Shown here piece after piece: positions 52,574 through 61,126 of a DNA stretch of 64,000 nt (positions are counted from its first letter, which is position 1; the number at the start of each line of letters is the position of its first letter). The stretch is from assembly GCF_013004105.1 (NCBI RefSeq), contig NZ_CP053085.1:3038001-3102000 (forward strand), given 5' to 3'. The stretch is from Gemmatimonas groenlandica (GTDB lineage Bacteria > Gemmatimonadota > Gemmatimonadetes > Gemmatimonadales > Gemmatimonadaceae). Under the pieces are notes generated by a model, which was not told the origin of the DNA, did not search any database, and saw only the letters and a program-made list of their open reading frames with translations. A program made the translations under genes and the position numbers.

Positions 52574-52598
52574 ATAACCTTGTAGGACGGAGGTGGTT

Positions 52599-53849
52599 AT
52601 GGCTCGACGGAAACGGGCGGCGGCGGAGCCGCTGCCCGCAGGGCTGACGCCCGAGATTCTCGACCAGTTGGTGGCGGGGGTGCAGACCTCCGCCGACGTC
52701 CAGCTGGTCTGGCGGCAGTTGCAGAAGGCGATGGCGGAGCGGGTGCTCAAGGCTGAGCTCACGCATCATTTGGGCTATCCCGAGGGCGGGGAGCGCGGGC
52801 CGGATGGCAATGCCCGCAATGGCTTTACCCCGAAGTCGTTGCTGACCGAGAGCGGGTCGATTGCGCTCGACATCCCGCGGGACCGCGACGGCAGTTTTGC
52901 GCCCCAGTTTGTGCCCAAGGGCGCCCGCCGCTTGCCGGGCTTCGACGAGACGGTGCTGATGCTGTACGCGCGCGGCTTGAGCACGCGCGAGCTCCAGGCG
53001 TTTCTCGAGGAGCGCTATCAGATCCCGGTCTCGCCCGACTTGATCAGCACGATCACGAGCGAGGTGCTGGCCGAAGTCGAGACGTGGCAGCAGCGGCCGC
53101 TCGAGTCGACGTACGTGGCCGTCGCCTTCGATGCGCTGCGCGTGAAGATCCGCGACGAAGGCGTCGTGCAAAACAAGGCGGTGTATCTCGCGCTCGGCGT
53201 GCAGCTGGATGGCACGAAGGAAGTGCTCGGCTTTTGGATCGCGCAAACCGAGGGCGCCGCCTTCTGGCACCGCGTGTTTCGCGAGCTGCAGGGCCGTGGC
53301 GTGGCCGATATCCTGATCGCGCTGATCGATGGCCTGACGGGGCTCCCAGACGCGCTGCAGACGGTGTTTCCGCACACGGTGATTCATCAGTGCATCGTGC
53401 ATCTCGTGCGTCAAAGCCTCCACTACGTGTCGTGGACCGAGCGGAAGCTCGTCGCGGCGGCGCTGCGGACGATCTACCACGCGCCCACCGAGGCGGCTGG
53501 GCGTCTCGCCTTGCAGCGCTTTGCGGAGAGTCCGCTTGGGCAGCGCCACGCAGCGATCGTCGCCATCTGGGAGCGGCACTGGGAGCGCATCGCGCCGGCC
53601 CTCGCCTACCCACTGGAAATCCGCCGCGTGCTCTACACCACGAATGCGATCGAGAGCCTGAACATGCAGATTCGCAAAGTGATCAAGACCCGCGGCCACT
53701 TCCCGAGTGATGAAGCGGCCGGCAAGCTGCTCTATCTCGCGCTGCGCAACATCGGCAAGAAGTGGAAGGCCAAGCCCGACAAGTACTGGCGCGCGGCCTT
53801 CCCACATCTCAAGCTCCTCTTCGGCGACCGACTCGTGGCGACGTCGTGA
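52599..53849 (+). CDS. IS256-family transposase
   Basis: The 416-residue protein has the mutator-type architecture: an N-terminal helical DNA-binding region (to about 75) and a DDE catalytic domain. Visible catalytic residues are Asp in VAVAFDALRVK (about 172), Asp in IALIDGLTGLPDA (about 242), and Glu in TTNAIESLNMQIRK (about 350). GHFPSDEAAGKLLYLALRNIGKKW is the family C-terminal signature. The ATG at 52599 has GGAGG five bases upstream; a GTG two codons earlier is less likely. No frameshift or stop interrupts it. Confidence 0.95.
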   Translation: MARRKRAAAEPLPAGLTPEILDQLVAGVQTSADVQLVWRQLQKAMAERVLKAELTHHLGYPEGGERGPDGNARNGFTPKSLLTESGSIALDIPRDRDGSFAPQFVPKGARRLPGFDETVLMLYARGLSTRELQAFLEERYQIPVSPDLISTITSEVLAEVETWQQRPLESTYVAVAFDALRVKIRDEGVVQNKAVYLALGVQLDGTKEVLGFWIAQTEGAAFWHRVFRELQGRGVADILIALIDGLTGLPDALQTVFPHTVIHQCIVHLVRQSLHYVSWTERKLVAAALRTIYHAPTEAAGRLALQRFAESPLGQRHAAIVAIWERHWERIAPALAYPLEIRRVLYTTNAIESLNMQIRKVIKTRGHFPSDEAAGKLLYLALRNIGKKWKAKPDKYWRAAFPHLKLLFGDRLVATS

Positions 53850-53861
53850 CCCGATGCTCAC

Positions 53862-53891
53862 GACTCATACACAGAATTCCTGACAGGTCCA
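53862..53891 (-). repeat. Right terminal inverted repeat of the IS256-family element
   Basis: Read on the minus strand it begins TGGACCTGTCAGG and ends GTATGAGTC, 13 bp past the transposase stop. It is the mate of the left repeat. Confidence 0.85.
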
Positions 53892-53913
53892 CGTCAGTCA
53901 AGCGATTTCATTC

Positions 53914-54558
53914 CTACCGCCCCCGCGCCCCCCGCACCCACGCCGTCACCACCATCAGCCCACCGATCACCCCGAGTCCCACCAGCGCCCCCGCCGTCCC
54001 CTTCAGCGCCGCCCCGCGAATCGCGAAGAGGAACGCTGCCACACTTGCCGCACCGAGCAGCCAGCCGGCCCGCTCCAGGCGCGACCAGGTGCGCACGACC
54101 GGCCGCGACTTCTCCGTGATCAGCACCGCGCGCCACCGCGGCCAGTCCCAGGCCAGCAGCCACAGGTTCGCCAGCAGCATGGGAAGTGTGACCATCGGCG
54201 TCCCCTTGAACTCGATGGCGAGGGTGATCACCACGACGTTCACCAGAATGGGCAGGAACAGCACCGCGCCGTAGAAGGCGGTCGCCGGAATCAGCAGCAG
54301 CAAACCAGCGACCACCTGCGACAGCCCGAGAAACCGCCAATAGGCGCCGGTCTGATACATCGCTTCGAAGAACGCTCCAACGGACGTGTTCACGCCCAAT
54401 GAGGTGAACCGTTCGCCCATCAGCTTCACGCTGCCGGTGGGAATGAACGCCACCGCCAGCAGAATGCGACTCATCAGCGTCAAGCGCGCGGCGGCGGGGT
54501 GCTGCATCACGCGCGCGTTCAACGCGTCGAGCGGTCGGAGGGACTCTTCGGTGGGCAT
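53914..54558 (-). CDS. DoxX-like integral membrane protein
   Basis: The 214-residue protein begins MPTEESLRPLDALNARVMQ and has five to six hydrophobic segments, including MSRILLAVAFIPTGSVKLMGERF, a DoxX-family-type first helix with the conserved K-G pair, and VAGLLLLIPATAFYGAVLFLPILVNVVVI. DoxX-like proteins are inner-membrane proteins linked to redox or envelope processes, with no firm activity. The C-terminal pair of helices is Gly/Ala-rich. The upstream in-frame sequence to 54630 lacks membrane features and is excluded. It is divergent from the cyclophilin gene. Confidence 0.7.
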   Translation of the reverse strand: MPTEESLRPLDALNARVMQHPAAARLTLMSRILLAVAFIPTGSVKLMGERFTSLGVNTSVGAFFEAMYQTGAYWRFLGLSQVVAGLLLLIPATAFYGAVLFLPILVNVVVITLAIEFKGTPMVTLPMLLANLWLLAWDWPRWRAVLITEKSRPVVRTWSRLERAGWLLGAASVAAFLFAIRGAALKGTAGALVGLGVIGGLMVVTAWVRGARGR

Positions 54559-54610
54559 GCGCCATACTACGGGATCAGGGCACGCAGGATTCGCGACGCG
54601 AGCTGCCCTA

Positions 54611-54645
54611 CCCTCACGCCCTGCCCTCACGCCCTGCCCTCACGC
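54611..54645. repeat. Short 13-bp tandem repeat in the intergenic region
   Basis: CCCTCACGCCCTG occurs twice in full and once in part, about 20 bp before the cyclophilin ATG. It is probably simple replication slippage. Confidence 0.65.
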
Positions 54646-54661
54646 GCACTACCATCTCGGC

Positions 54662-55387
54662 ATGCCGACTCCCCGCGAATCCCATCTCCTCCGCCGCACG
54701 CTTGCGATCCTCGCTGCCTTCGTCGCGCTCGGCGCCTGCCATCGCGCGCCGTCCGCCGACATAGCAGCCACCGCGCCGTCACCGGTCGCCGCCCGCGCAC
54801 TGTTGCTCGACCCCGCCAACGCCGAGTTCACACGCCCGGCCCCACCGATCTCCCGTCTCCGCTTCGAGACATCCAAAGGCGTGTTCGTGCTCGAACTGCA
54901 TCGCGACTGGGGACCGCTCGGCGCCGACCGGCTCTACAATCTCGCGCGGATCGGCTACTTCACCGACACCCGCTTCCACCGCGTGCGCGCCGCCTACATC
55001 GCGCAGTGGGGACTGCACGGCGACTCGGCGGTGAACGCCGCGTGGAAGGGTCGCTATCTGCGCGACGACCCGCCCCGCTCGCGAAACACACGCGGCACAT
55101 TCGCCTTTTCGTACGAGAGTCCGGGTCGCGAGAACACCCGCAATACGCAGATCTACGTGAACCTCGCCGACAATCCGCGCAACGACGCCGAGCCGTTTAC
55201 GGTGCTCGGCACCGTGGTGGAAGGCTTGTCGGTGCTCGACAGTCTCTACAGCGGCTACGGCGAAGACTCCGGCAGCGGCGTGCGACAAGGCAAGCAGGGA
55301 CCGCTCGAGCGTGGAGGCAATGCGTACATGGATCGCGAATTCCCCAAACTCGATCGCATTCTTCGTGTCACGATCTCCAAGCCGTAG
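54662..55387 (+). CDS. Cyclophilin-type peptidyl-prolyl isomerase lipoprotein
   Basis: The 241-residue protein has a lipobox signal (LAAFVALGACHRA) and a cyclophilin domain from about residue 60: LRFETSKGVFVLELHRDWGPLGADRLYNLARIGYFTDTRFHRV contains the family's FHR catalytic motif, and RNTRGTFAFSYESPGRENTRNTQIYVNLADN covers the active-site loop (QI..N). It speeds prolyl isomerisation of exported proteins in the periplasm. The catalytic loop (Arg in FHRV, Gln in NTQIY) is intact. The ATG at 54662 lies directly before the signal; upstream in-frame ATGs do not. Confidence 0.88.
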   Translation: MPTPRESHLLRRTLAILAAFVALGACHRAPSADIAATAPSPVAARALLLDPANAEFTRPAPPISRLRFETSKGVFVLELHRDWGPLGADRLYNLARIGYFTDTRFHRVRAAYIAQWGLHGDSAVNAAWKGRYLRDDPPRSRNTRGTFAFSYESPGRENTRNTQIYVNLADNPRNDAEPFTVLGTVVEGLSVLDSLYSGYGEDSGSGVRQGKQGPLERGGNAYMDREFPKLDRILRVTISKP

Positions 55388-55430
55388 TTCCACTCCGTAA
55401 TTTCACGCCGTCATTCAGCTCGAAATCACA

Positions 55431-56570
55431 ATGACCACTGCATCGCATCTCGTGACCGTGTGGAATCCGGCCTATGCCACCGACCCGCTCGAGGCGCATC
55501 TGCGCGTGCTGCTCGACTGGGACGCGCGAGTCGGTGCCGCCAACGACGACGACGTGTACGTGTGGTGGGGCAAGGTGAAGTCGGGGCAACGGCAGCAGCC
55601 GATGCCGCATCTGGCGGACGTGCTCGCCCTCGAAGGCACGGTAGGCGAGGACGCCGAAGTGCATTTGTATCTCACCGACTACCGTTCGCTGTACGTCGCC
55701 GACGTGCACATGGTGAGCGCCGACGATCCCCGCACGAACGACAGCGCCCATGTGCCGGAGTACTACAGCAAACAGCAACTCACCTGCGATTGCTGGTTCC
55801 TGCTTCGCGACATCAGGGCACTGGTGCGCGACGACCTCGAAGGGGTCACGGCAGCGCTCGCCCAGCTGCGCAATGCGCGCTACGCCGATCGCCCGGTGTC
55901 GATCTACGGCGGCATGGTGGACTTGCCGTTGCTGGTATCCCGTCCCGATGGCCGCCGCTTCTTCGACGAGGCCGAACGCGCGCTACTGGCCAACGGACAG
56001 CGCTGGGCACGCTTCGACACCGAGCAGGGTGGCGTTGGCGCCTGGGCCGCCATTCTCCGCGCCGATCACTTCGGCGATCGCGCTTGGGCCGCCCTCGATG
56101 TAAGCGCGCAGCAGTTTCTCGCCACCGGTGAGCGCACCATGCGCGAATACCGTCGCGACCGCGGCGCCGATCTCTCGCCCGTGCTGGTGAGCTACGGCAA
56201 GGCGATCGAGGCGCAGGTGAACCAGTTGCTGCGGCGCGTCATGCGCACGGCCCCTCCTGCCACCCAGCGGGTCAAGATCGGTGACCATACCCGCATCCTC
56301 AGCGACGTGCTGCCCATCACCCTCGGCCAGCTTGGCTACATCCTCGGTGGCGAGCCGGCACTCGGTGACTACCTGCGCAGCGCGCTTACTGACGGCGCCT
56401 GGTTCACCGGCGCGTTCGCGGCCATCATCGACGAGTTCGCCGCCGCCCGGAATCCGGCCGCGCATGGTCAGACGGTGGAGCGCACCACGGTGGTGGCGTG
56501 GCGCAACCGACTGCTGGGGGTCGGCTGCGACTGTGTGATGGCCCGGCTCGCCCTCGTCACGGCGAAGTAG
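55431..56570 (+). CDS. Unknown protein: N-terminal PUA/EVE-like domain with HEPN-like C-terminus
   Basis: The 379-residue protein has no signal or membrane segment. Residues about 5-120 are beta-rich and aromatic (VTVWNPAYA, DVYVWWGKVKSGQR, VHLYLTDYRSLYVADVHMVS), a pattern like an RNA/DNA-binding PUA or EVE fold. About 220-379 are helical (SPVLVSYGKAIEAQVNQLLRRV, DGAWFTGAFAAIIDEFAAA) and contain RNPAAH at 340-345, matching the Rx4H active-site motif of HEPN ribonucleases. Two Cys (CDC) pairs occur near 122 and 365. Both domain calls are by eye. It lies 44 bp after the cyclophilin and 50 bp before the aromatic-catabolism operon, from which it is separated by an operator-like palindrome. HEPN proteins with Rx4H are often RNases in defence or stress systems, but no partner gene is visible. 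Confidence 0.5.
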   Translation: MTTASHLVTVWNPAYATDPLEAHLRVLLDWDARVGAANDDDVYVWWGKVKSGQRQQPMPHLADVLALEGTVGEDAEVHLYLTDYRSLYVADVHMVSADDPRTNDSAHVPEYYSKQQLTCDCWFLLRDIRALVRDDLEGVTAALAQLRNARYADRPVSIYGGMVDLPLLVSRPDGRRFFDEAERALLANGQRWARFDTEQGGVGAWAAILRADHFGDRAWAALDVSAQQFLATGERTMREYRRDRGADLSPVLVSYGKAIEAQVNQLLRRVMRTAPPATQRVKIGDHTRILSDVLPITLGQLGYILGGEPALGDYLRSALTDGAWFTGAFAAIIDEFAAARNPAAHGQTVERTTVVAWRNRLLGVGCDCVMARLALVTAK

Positions 56571-56584
56571 CCCGGCCGCACGGT

Positions 56585-56610
56585 CAATTACTTGATATTT
56601 GAAGTAATTG
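56585..56610. promoter_or_regulatory. Perfect palindromic operator before the aminobenzoyl-CoA operon
   Basis: CAATTACTT (56585-56593) and AAGTAATTG (56602-56610) are exact reverse complements around GATATTTG. The site is AT-rich in a GC-rich region and lies just before the first gene of a catabolic operon that encodes its own MarR regulator. TACTTGA/TCAAGTA-like sites are bound by MarR regulators of aromatic catabolism in other bacteria. The likely function is repression relieved by an aromatic acid or its CoA ester (inference). Confidence 0.7.
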
Positions 56611-56650
56611 GCCGTAGCGTTGCATGGTGTCCTCTCAGGGAGCGAATGCC

Positions 56651-59023
56651 GTGAACGTGGTCGTGGTGGGTGGTGGACCGGGCGGGCTCTATGCCGCGCT
56701 GCTGATGAAGCGGCGAGACCCGCGCGCGCAGATCACCGTGATCGAGCGGCATCGGCCCGACGATACGTTTGGCTGGGGCGTCGTGCTCTCTGATCAGACC
56801 GTCGCCAATCTGCGTGCGGCCGATCCGCAAAGCGCCGACGAGATCGCCGCGGCCATGCATCGCTGGGATGACATCGCGATTCACTTCGCCGAACGCACTA
56901 TGCGCTCGGGCGGTCACGGTTTCAGTGGCATCGGCCGCAAGAAGCTGCTCGCTATTCTGCAGCAGCGCTGCCGTGCACTGGGCGTGGTGTTGCGCTTCGA
57001 AACGGAGCTACCCCCCGAAGCGATCGAATCAGCGATCGTGGCCGAGCAGGGCGACCTGGTGATCGTGGCGGACGGCATCAACAGCCGCTTGCGCGAACGC
57101 TTCGCTAGCACGTACCGCCCCGACATCGATCTGCGTCGCTGCCGCTACATCTGGTTGGGCACGCCGAAGCGCTTCGACGCCTTCACCTTTGCCTTCAAGG
57201 AAACGCCGATCGGCTGGTTCCAGGCGCACGCGTATCAGTTCGACGGCGACACCAGCACGTTCATCGTGGAGACGCCGCAGGAGGTGTGGGAGCAGGCCGG
57301 TATCGCCGACATGTCCGACGGCGAGTCGATCGCCTTCTGCGAGTCACTGTTTGCCGACGTGCTGGGCGGGGAACCGCTCATGAGCAACGCCGCACATCTG
57401 CGCGGATCGGCGCAATGGATCCGCTTCCCGCGCGTCACGTGCGCCGAGTGGGTGCACTGGCTCGATACGGAGCGCGGCCGTATCCCGCTCGTCCTGCTGG
57501 GCGACTCGGCACACACCGCGCACTTCAGCATCGGCTCGGGCAGCAAACTCGCGCTCGAAGACGCTATTGCGCTCGACGTGCAGCTGGCGGCGCATGCGGG
57601 CGACATGAGCGCGGCACTGAGCCGCTATCAGGCCGAGCGGAGCGTGGAAGTGCTCAAGCTGCAAAATGCGGCGCGCAACTCTACGGAGTGGTTCGAGCAT
57701 GTCGACCGCTACGCGACGCTGGCACCGGAACAGTTCGCGTACTCGCTGCTGACGCGCTCACAGCGCATCTCGCATGAAAACCTGCGTGTGCGCGACGCGG
57801 CCTATGTGGGCGCCTTCGAGCGTTGGTTCGCGCAGCAGTCGGGGATGGCTGTTGCGCCCGATAACGCTGCACCACCGGCGATCTTCACGCCGTTCACGGT
57901 ACGTGGCGTCACGCTGCCCAATCGCATCGTCGTGAGCCCCATGGCGCAGTACTCGGCCACCAACGATGGCATGCCCACCGATTGGCACCTCGTGCATCTG
58001 GGCGCCCGCGCCACCGGTGGCGCCGGCCTCGTAATGACCGAGATGACCTGTGTGGCACCTGATGCGCGCATCACGCCCGTCTGCCCGGGGATGTGGAACG
58101 ACGAGCAGCGCGACGTGTGGGCCCGCATCGTGCGCTTTGTGCATGAGCACACGCCAGCCAAGATCGGACTGCAGCTCGGCCATGCTGGAGCGAAGGGCGC
58201 AACCAAAACGATGTGGGACGGGATCGATCAACCGCTCGAGCATGGTGCTTGGCCGCTAATCGCCGCGTCGGAGCTGCAGTATCTCGATGGTATTTCGCAA
58301 ACGGCCCGCGCGATGACGCGCGAGGACATGCTCCGGGTAACCGGTGAGTTCGTGCAGGCGGCGCAGCGTGGCGTGGCCGCTGGCTTCGACTGGCTGGAGT
58401 TGCATTTCGCGCACGGCTACCTCATGTCCGGTTTCCTCTCACCGCTCACCAACCATCGCACCGATGCCTACGGCGGTGATCGCGCAGGGCGCGCGAAATT
58501 TCCGTTAGAAGTATTCGCGGCGGTGCGCGCCGTGTGGCCGTCTGATCGGCCGATCTCCGTTCGCATTTCCGCGCATGACTGGGCGACGGGCGGCAACACC
58601 GACAACGATGCTGTGGACATCGCCAGACTGTTCCGGGACGCCGGCGCCGATATGATCGACGTCTCCGCCGGGCAGGTCGTGAAGCGCGAGCGCCCCGTGT
58701 ACGGCCGTATGTGGCAGACGCCGTTCGCCGATCGCGTACGGCAGGAGGCCGGGATCGCCACGATCGCCGTGGGTGCGATCACCGACGCCGATCAAGCCAA
58801 CGGCATCATTGCATCGGGACGCGCGGACCTCGTGGCCATCGGACGTCCGCACCTGGCGAATCCGGCATGGACGCTGATGGAAGCGGCGAAGTACGGATAC
58901 GCCGGCGCGGTGTGGCCGGTGCAGTATCTGGCTGGCAAATCGCAGCTGGACCGTCTCATTGAACGCGAGCGCTCGATGCGCGCTGCGGCCGAGGGTGCAC
59001 CGCCCACCGGAGAGCTCACATGA
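56651..59023 (+). CDS. 2-aminobenzoyl-CoA monooxygenase/reductase-type fusion enzyme
   Basis: The ~790-residue protein joins two flavoproteins. The N-terminal half is an FAD monooxygenase with VVVVGGGPGGLYAALLMKRR and the GD motif LVLLGDSAHTAHFSIGSGSKLALEDAI (about 290-315). The C-terminal half, from about residue 410, is an old-yellow-enzyme domain: FTPFTVRGVTLPNRIVVSPMAQYSA, LGHAGAKG, and FDWLELHFAHGYLMSGFLSPLTNHRTDAYGG. This is the architecture of 2-aminobenzoyl-CoA (anthraniloyl-CoA) monooxygenase/reductase and related salicyloyl-CoA hydroxylases. I chose the GTG at 56651, which directly precedes the FAD fold and has AGGGAG upstream; the ATG at 56624 is an alternative. It overlaps the next gene by four bases. 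Confidence 0.87.
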   Translation: MNVVVVGGGPGGLYAALLMKRRDPRAQITVIERHRPDDTFGWGVVLSDQTVANLRAADPQSADEIAAAMHRWDDIAIHFAERTMRSGGHGFSGIGRKKLLAILQQRCRALGVVLRFETELPPEAIESAIVAEQGDLVIVADGINSRLRERFASTYRPDIDLRRCRYIWLGTPKRFDAFTFAFKETPIGWFQAHAYQFDGDTSTFIVETPQEVWEQAGIADMSDGESIAFCESLFADVLGGEPLMSNAAHLRGSAQWIRFPRVTCAEWVHWLDTERGRIPLVLLGDSAHTAHFSIGSGSKLALEDAIALDVQLAAHAGDMSAALSRYQAERSVEVLKLQNAARNSTEWFEHVDRYATLAPEQFAYSLLTRSQRISHENLRVRDAAYVGAFERWFAQQSGMAVAPDNAAPPAIFTPFTVRGVTLPNRIVVSPMAQYSATNDGMPTDWHLVHLGARATGGAGLVMTEMTCVAPDARITPVCPGMWNDEQRDVWARIVRFVHEHTPAKIGLQLGHAGAKGATKTMWDGIDQPLEHGAWPLIAASELQYLDGISQTARAMTREDMLRVTGEFVQAAQRGVAAGFDWLELHFAHGYLMSGFLSPLTNHRTDAYGGDRAGRAKFPLEVFAAVRAVWPSDRPISVRISAHDWATGGNTDNDAVDIARLFRDAGADMIDVSAGQVVKRERPVYGRMWQTPFADRVRQEAGIATIAVGAITDADQANGIIASGRADLVAIGRPHLANPAWTLMEAAKYGYAGAVWPVQYLAGKSQLDRLIERERSMRAAAEGAPPTGELT

Positions 59024-59835
59024 ACCTGCATACGAGTGATTCGCTGCCGGCCTTGGCTGGCCGCCACGCGCTGGTGACCGGCGCAAACCGTGGCATCGGT
59101 GCGGCCATCGCCCGCTCGCTCTCCGCGGCCGGTGCGCACGTGTCGCTGTTGGTGCGCGACCCGGCGCGCGCGGAGGCGGTCGCTGCGTCATTGGCGGGAC
59201 CGTACACCGTGGTCGTTGCCGATGTCACCGATCGCGAGGCGCTAACCGGAGCGTGTGCGGCGGCCGCCAAAGCCTTGGGGCCCGTGGACATTCTGGTCAA
59301 CAACGCCGGCACGGCCGAGTCGGCGCCGTTTCTTAAGAGCGATGCGGCGCTGTTCGACCGCATGATCGCAATGCATCTGATGGCGCCCGTATACGCCTCG
59401 CAGGAAGTGTTACCGGGCATGATCGAACGCGGCTTCGGACACATCGTGAATGTGGCCAGCGTAGCCGGTCTCATGGGCGCGCCGTACGTCACGGCGTACA
59501 CGGCCGCCAAACATGCGATGATCGGATTCACGCGTTCACTCGCGCTGGAAGTCGGACCGCGTGGTGTGGCGGTGAATGCCGTCTGCCCGGCGTATACCGA
59601 CACCGATCTCGTGACCGGTGCCGTCGAGCGGATCGTGCAGCGCACGGGTCGTTCCGCCAGCGACGCGTTGCACTCGATTCTCTCCGACGCAGGGCAAACG
59701 CGCATCGTGACGTCGGAAGAGGTGGCCGATGCGGTGCTCGCGTTGTGCGCGGCACCGATCGGCGCTCCGGTAGGTCAAGCCATCGTGATCGATGGGCGTG
59801 CCGTCGACGGGAGTGCACCGGAGATTGGCGCGTGA
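59020..59835 (+). CDS. Short-chain dehydrogenase/reductase
   Basis: The 271-residue protein is a classical SDR: cofactor motif ALVTGANRGIGAAIA, NNAG at about 93-96, the catalytic Ser in VNVASVAG, and YTAAK as the active-site Y-x3-K (about 159-163). It uses NAD(P)H to oxidise or reduce a hydroxyl/keto group; in this operon it could act in the beta-oxidation-like steps after ring reduction (inference). ATGA overlap with the preceding gene fixes the start, and a GTGA overlap couples it to the MarR gene. Confidence 0.88.
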   Translation: MNLHTSDSLPALAGRHALVTGANRGIGAAIARSLSAAGAHVSLLVRDPARAEAVAASLAGPYTVVVADVTDREALTGACAAAAKALGPVDILVNNAGTAESAPFLKSDAALFDRMIAMHLMAPVYASQEVLPGMIERGFGHIVNVASVAGLMGAPYVTAYTAAKHAMIGFTRSLALEVGPRGVAVNAVCPAYTDTDLVTGAVERIVQRTGRSASDALHSILSDAGQTRIVTSEEVADAVLALCAAPIGAPVGQAIVIDGRAVDGSAPEIGA

Positions 59836-60287
59836 GCAAGCCCGAACAAGAGTCGCTGCGCCTCTGGCTGCGCCTGTTCACCACGACCACGCTGGTGGAA
59901 CGGCAGCTGGACAGCGCCCTCAAGCGCGAGTTCGGCTCTACGTTGCCGCGCTTCGACTTGCTTTCGCAGCTTGAGCGTGCGCCCGATGGTCTGCGCATGG
60001 GTGAACTCTCCGAGCGCATTCTCACCACCGGCGGCAACGTCACCTGGTTGGTGCGGGCACTCGAGGCCGACAAACTCGTCACGCGGCGCGTGTCGCCCAC
60101 CGACAAGCGGGCCGCCATCGTGAGGCTCACCGCTGCCGGCAAACGCCACTTCGCCGCCATGGCGCAGGCTCATGAGGGCTGGATCGCCGATATCTTCGCC
60201 GCACTCTCTCCCGACGACCGGCGCGCGATGCATACGCGGCTTGGCGTCGTGAAGGATCGTGTTCGTTCTCCCAGGAGCAGCTCATGA
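59832..60287 (+). CDS. MarR-family regulator of the aromatic-catabolism operon
   Basis: The 151-residue protein has a winged [70 protein letters not shown], with the recognition helix about residues 55-72 and the D-K-R wing. It is the operon's own regulator and probably binds the palindrome at 56585-56610. The GTG start (59832) overlaps the SDR stop; upstream frame is SDR shadow. Its stop overlaps the next ATG. A regulator placed inside the operon it controls would give autoregulation. Confidence 0.9.
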   Translation: MSKPEQESLRLWLRLFTTTTLVERQLDSALKREFGSTLPRFDLLSQLERAPDGLRMGELSERILTTGGNVTWLVRALEADKLVTRRVSPTDKRAAIVRLTAAGKRHFAAMAQAHEGWIADIFAALSPDDRRAMHTRLGVVKDRVRSPRSSS

Positions 60288-61126
60288 CCAATCCGATGTC
60301 GGCGATGCGGCACCTGTTCGCGACGCTCGAACCGCAACACTTCGCGTGGTCGACCGCCCACAACGGTCGCGTTGGTGTGATCACGCTGAATCGTCCGTCG
60401 CGGAAGAATCCGCTCACATTCGAATCGTACGCCGAGCTGCGTGACCTCTTTCGCGGACTGAGTTACGCGTCGGACATTCGCGCCATCGTCCTCACGGGCG
60501 CCGAGCACAATTTCTGCTCGGGTGGCGATGTATTCGATATCATCGAGCCGCTCACGCGCATGGCGATTCCCGAACTGTTGGCGTTCACGCGCATGACCGG
60601 TGATCTGGTCAAGGCCATGCGCGCCTGTCCGCAGCCGATCATTGCCGCCGTCGACGGCGTCTGCGCCGGCGCCGGTGCCATTCTGGCCATGGCCTCGGAC
60701 ATGCGCCTCGCGACGCCACAGGCACGCACGGCCTTTCTGTTCACGCGCGTGGGCCTTGCCGGCTGCGACATGGGCGCGTGTGCGCTGCTCCCGCGCATCA
60801 TCGGCCAGGGGCGTGCGTCCGAGCTGTTGTACACCGGACGCGCGATGGACGCGACCGAGGGTGAGCGTTGGGGCTTCTACAACGCGCTGGTGGAGCGCGA
60901 TGCGCTGCTGGCCGAAGCCATAAAGCGCGCCGGTGATCTCGCCAACGGACCGGCTTTCGCGCACAGCATGACCAAAACCATGCTCAGTCAGGAGTGGAAC
61001 GTGTCGGTCGATCAGGCCATCGAGATGGAAGCGCAGGCGCAGGCGCTGTGTATGGGCACGCAGGACTTCCGCCGGGCGTTCGAAGCCTTCGCCTCCAAGC
61101 AGTCACCCGTGTTCGAGGGGAACTGA
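60284..61126 (+). CDS. Enoyl-CoA hydratase/isomerase family protein
   Basis: The 280-residue protein has the crotonase fold: [49 protein letters not shown] (oxyanion-hole Gly) and [30 protein letters not shown]. Of the two typical catalytic Glu positions, one appears replaced by Gly/Asp in [21 protein letters not shown], so hydratase activity should not be assumed; isomerase or hydrolase activity is possible. It lies between the MarR gene and an acyl-CoA dehydrogenase, consistent with a beta-oxidation-like route. The ATG overlaps the MarR stop. Confidence 0.86.
   Translation: MTNPMSAMRHLFATLEPQHFAWSTAHNGRVGVITLNRPSRKNPLTFESYAELRDLFRGLSYASDIRAIVLTGAEHNFCSGGDVFDIIEPLTRMAIPELLAFTRMTGDLVKAMRACPQPIIAAVDGVCAGAGAILAMASDMRLATPQARTAFLFTRVGLAGCDMGACALLPRIIGQGRASELLYTGRAMDATEGERWGFYNALVERDALLAEAIKRAGDLANGPAFAHSMTKTMLSQEWNVSVDQAIEMEAQAQALCMGTQDFRRAFEAFASKQSPVFEGN

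Larger units (their letters stand above)
52545..53891 (+). mobile_element. Complete IS256-family insertion sequence
   Basis: The element is about 1.35 kb, with terminal inverted repeats (52545-52573 and about 53862-53890) that match at 26 of 29 positions; both share AATTCTGTGTATGAGTC. CGTCAGT flanks it on both sides (52538-52544 and 53892-53898), as expected of the short target duplication of IS256 elements; exact ends may shift by one base. It inserted between the S9 peptidase and the convergent DoxX-like gene without breaking either. All parts look intact, suggesting recent and possibly active transposition. Confidence 0.88.

Noticed and set aside
50507-55397. A shared 15-mer CGTAGTTCCACTCCG before the S9 peptidase and before the 55431 gene
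   Set aside because: One or more chance 15-mer matches are expected in a 64-kb window, and the distances to the start codons differ.
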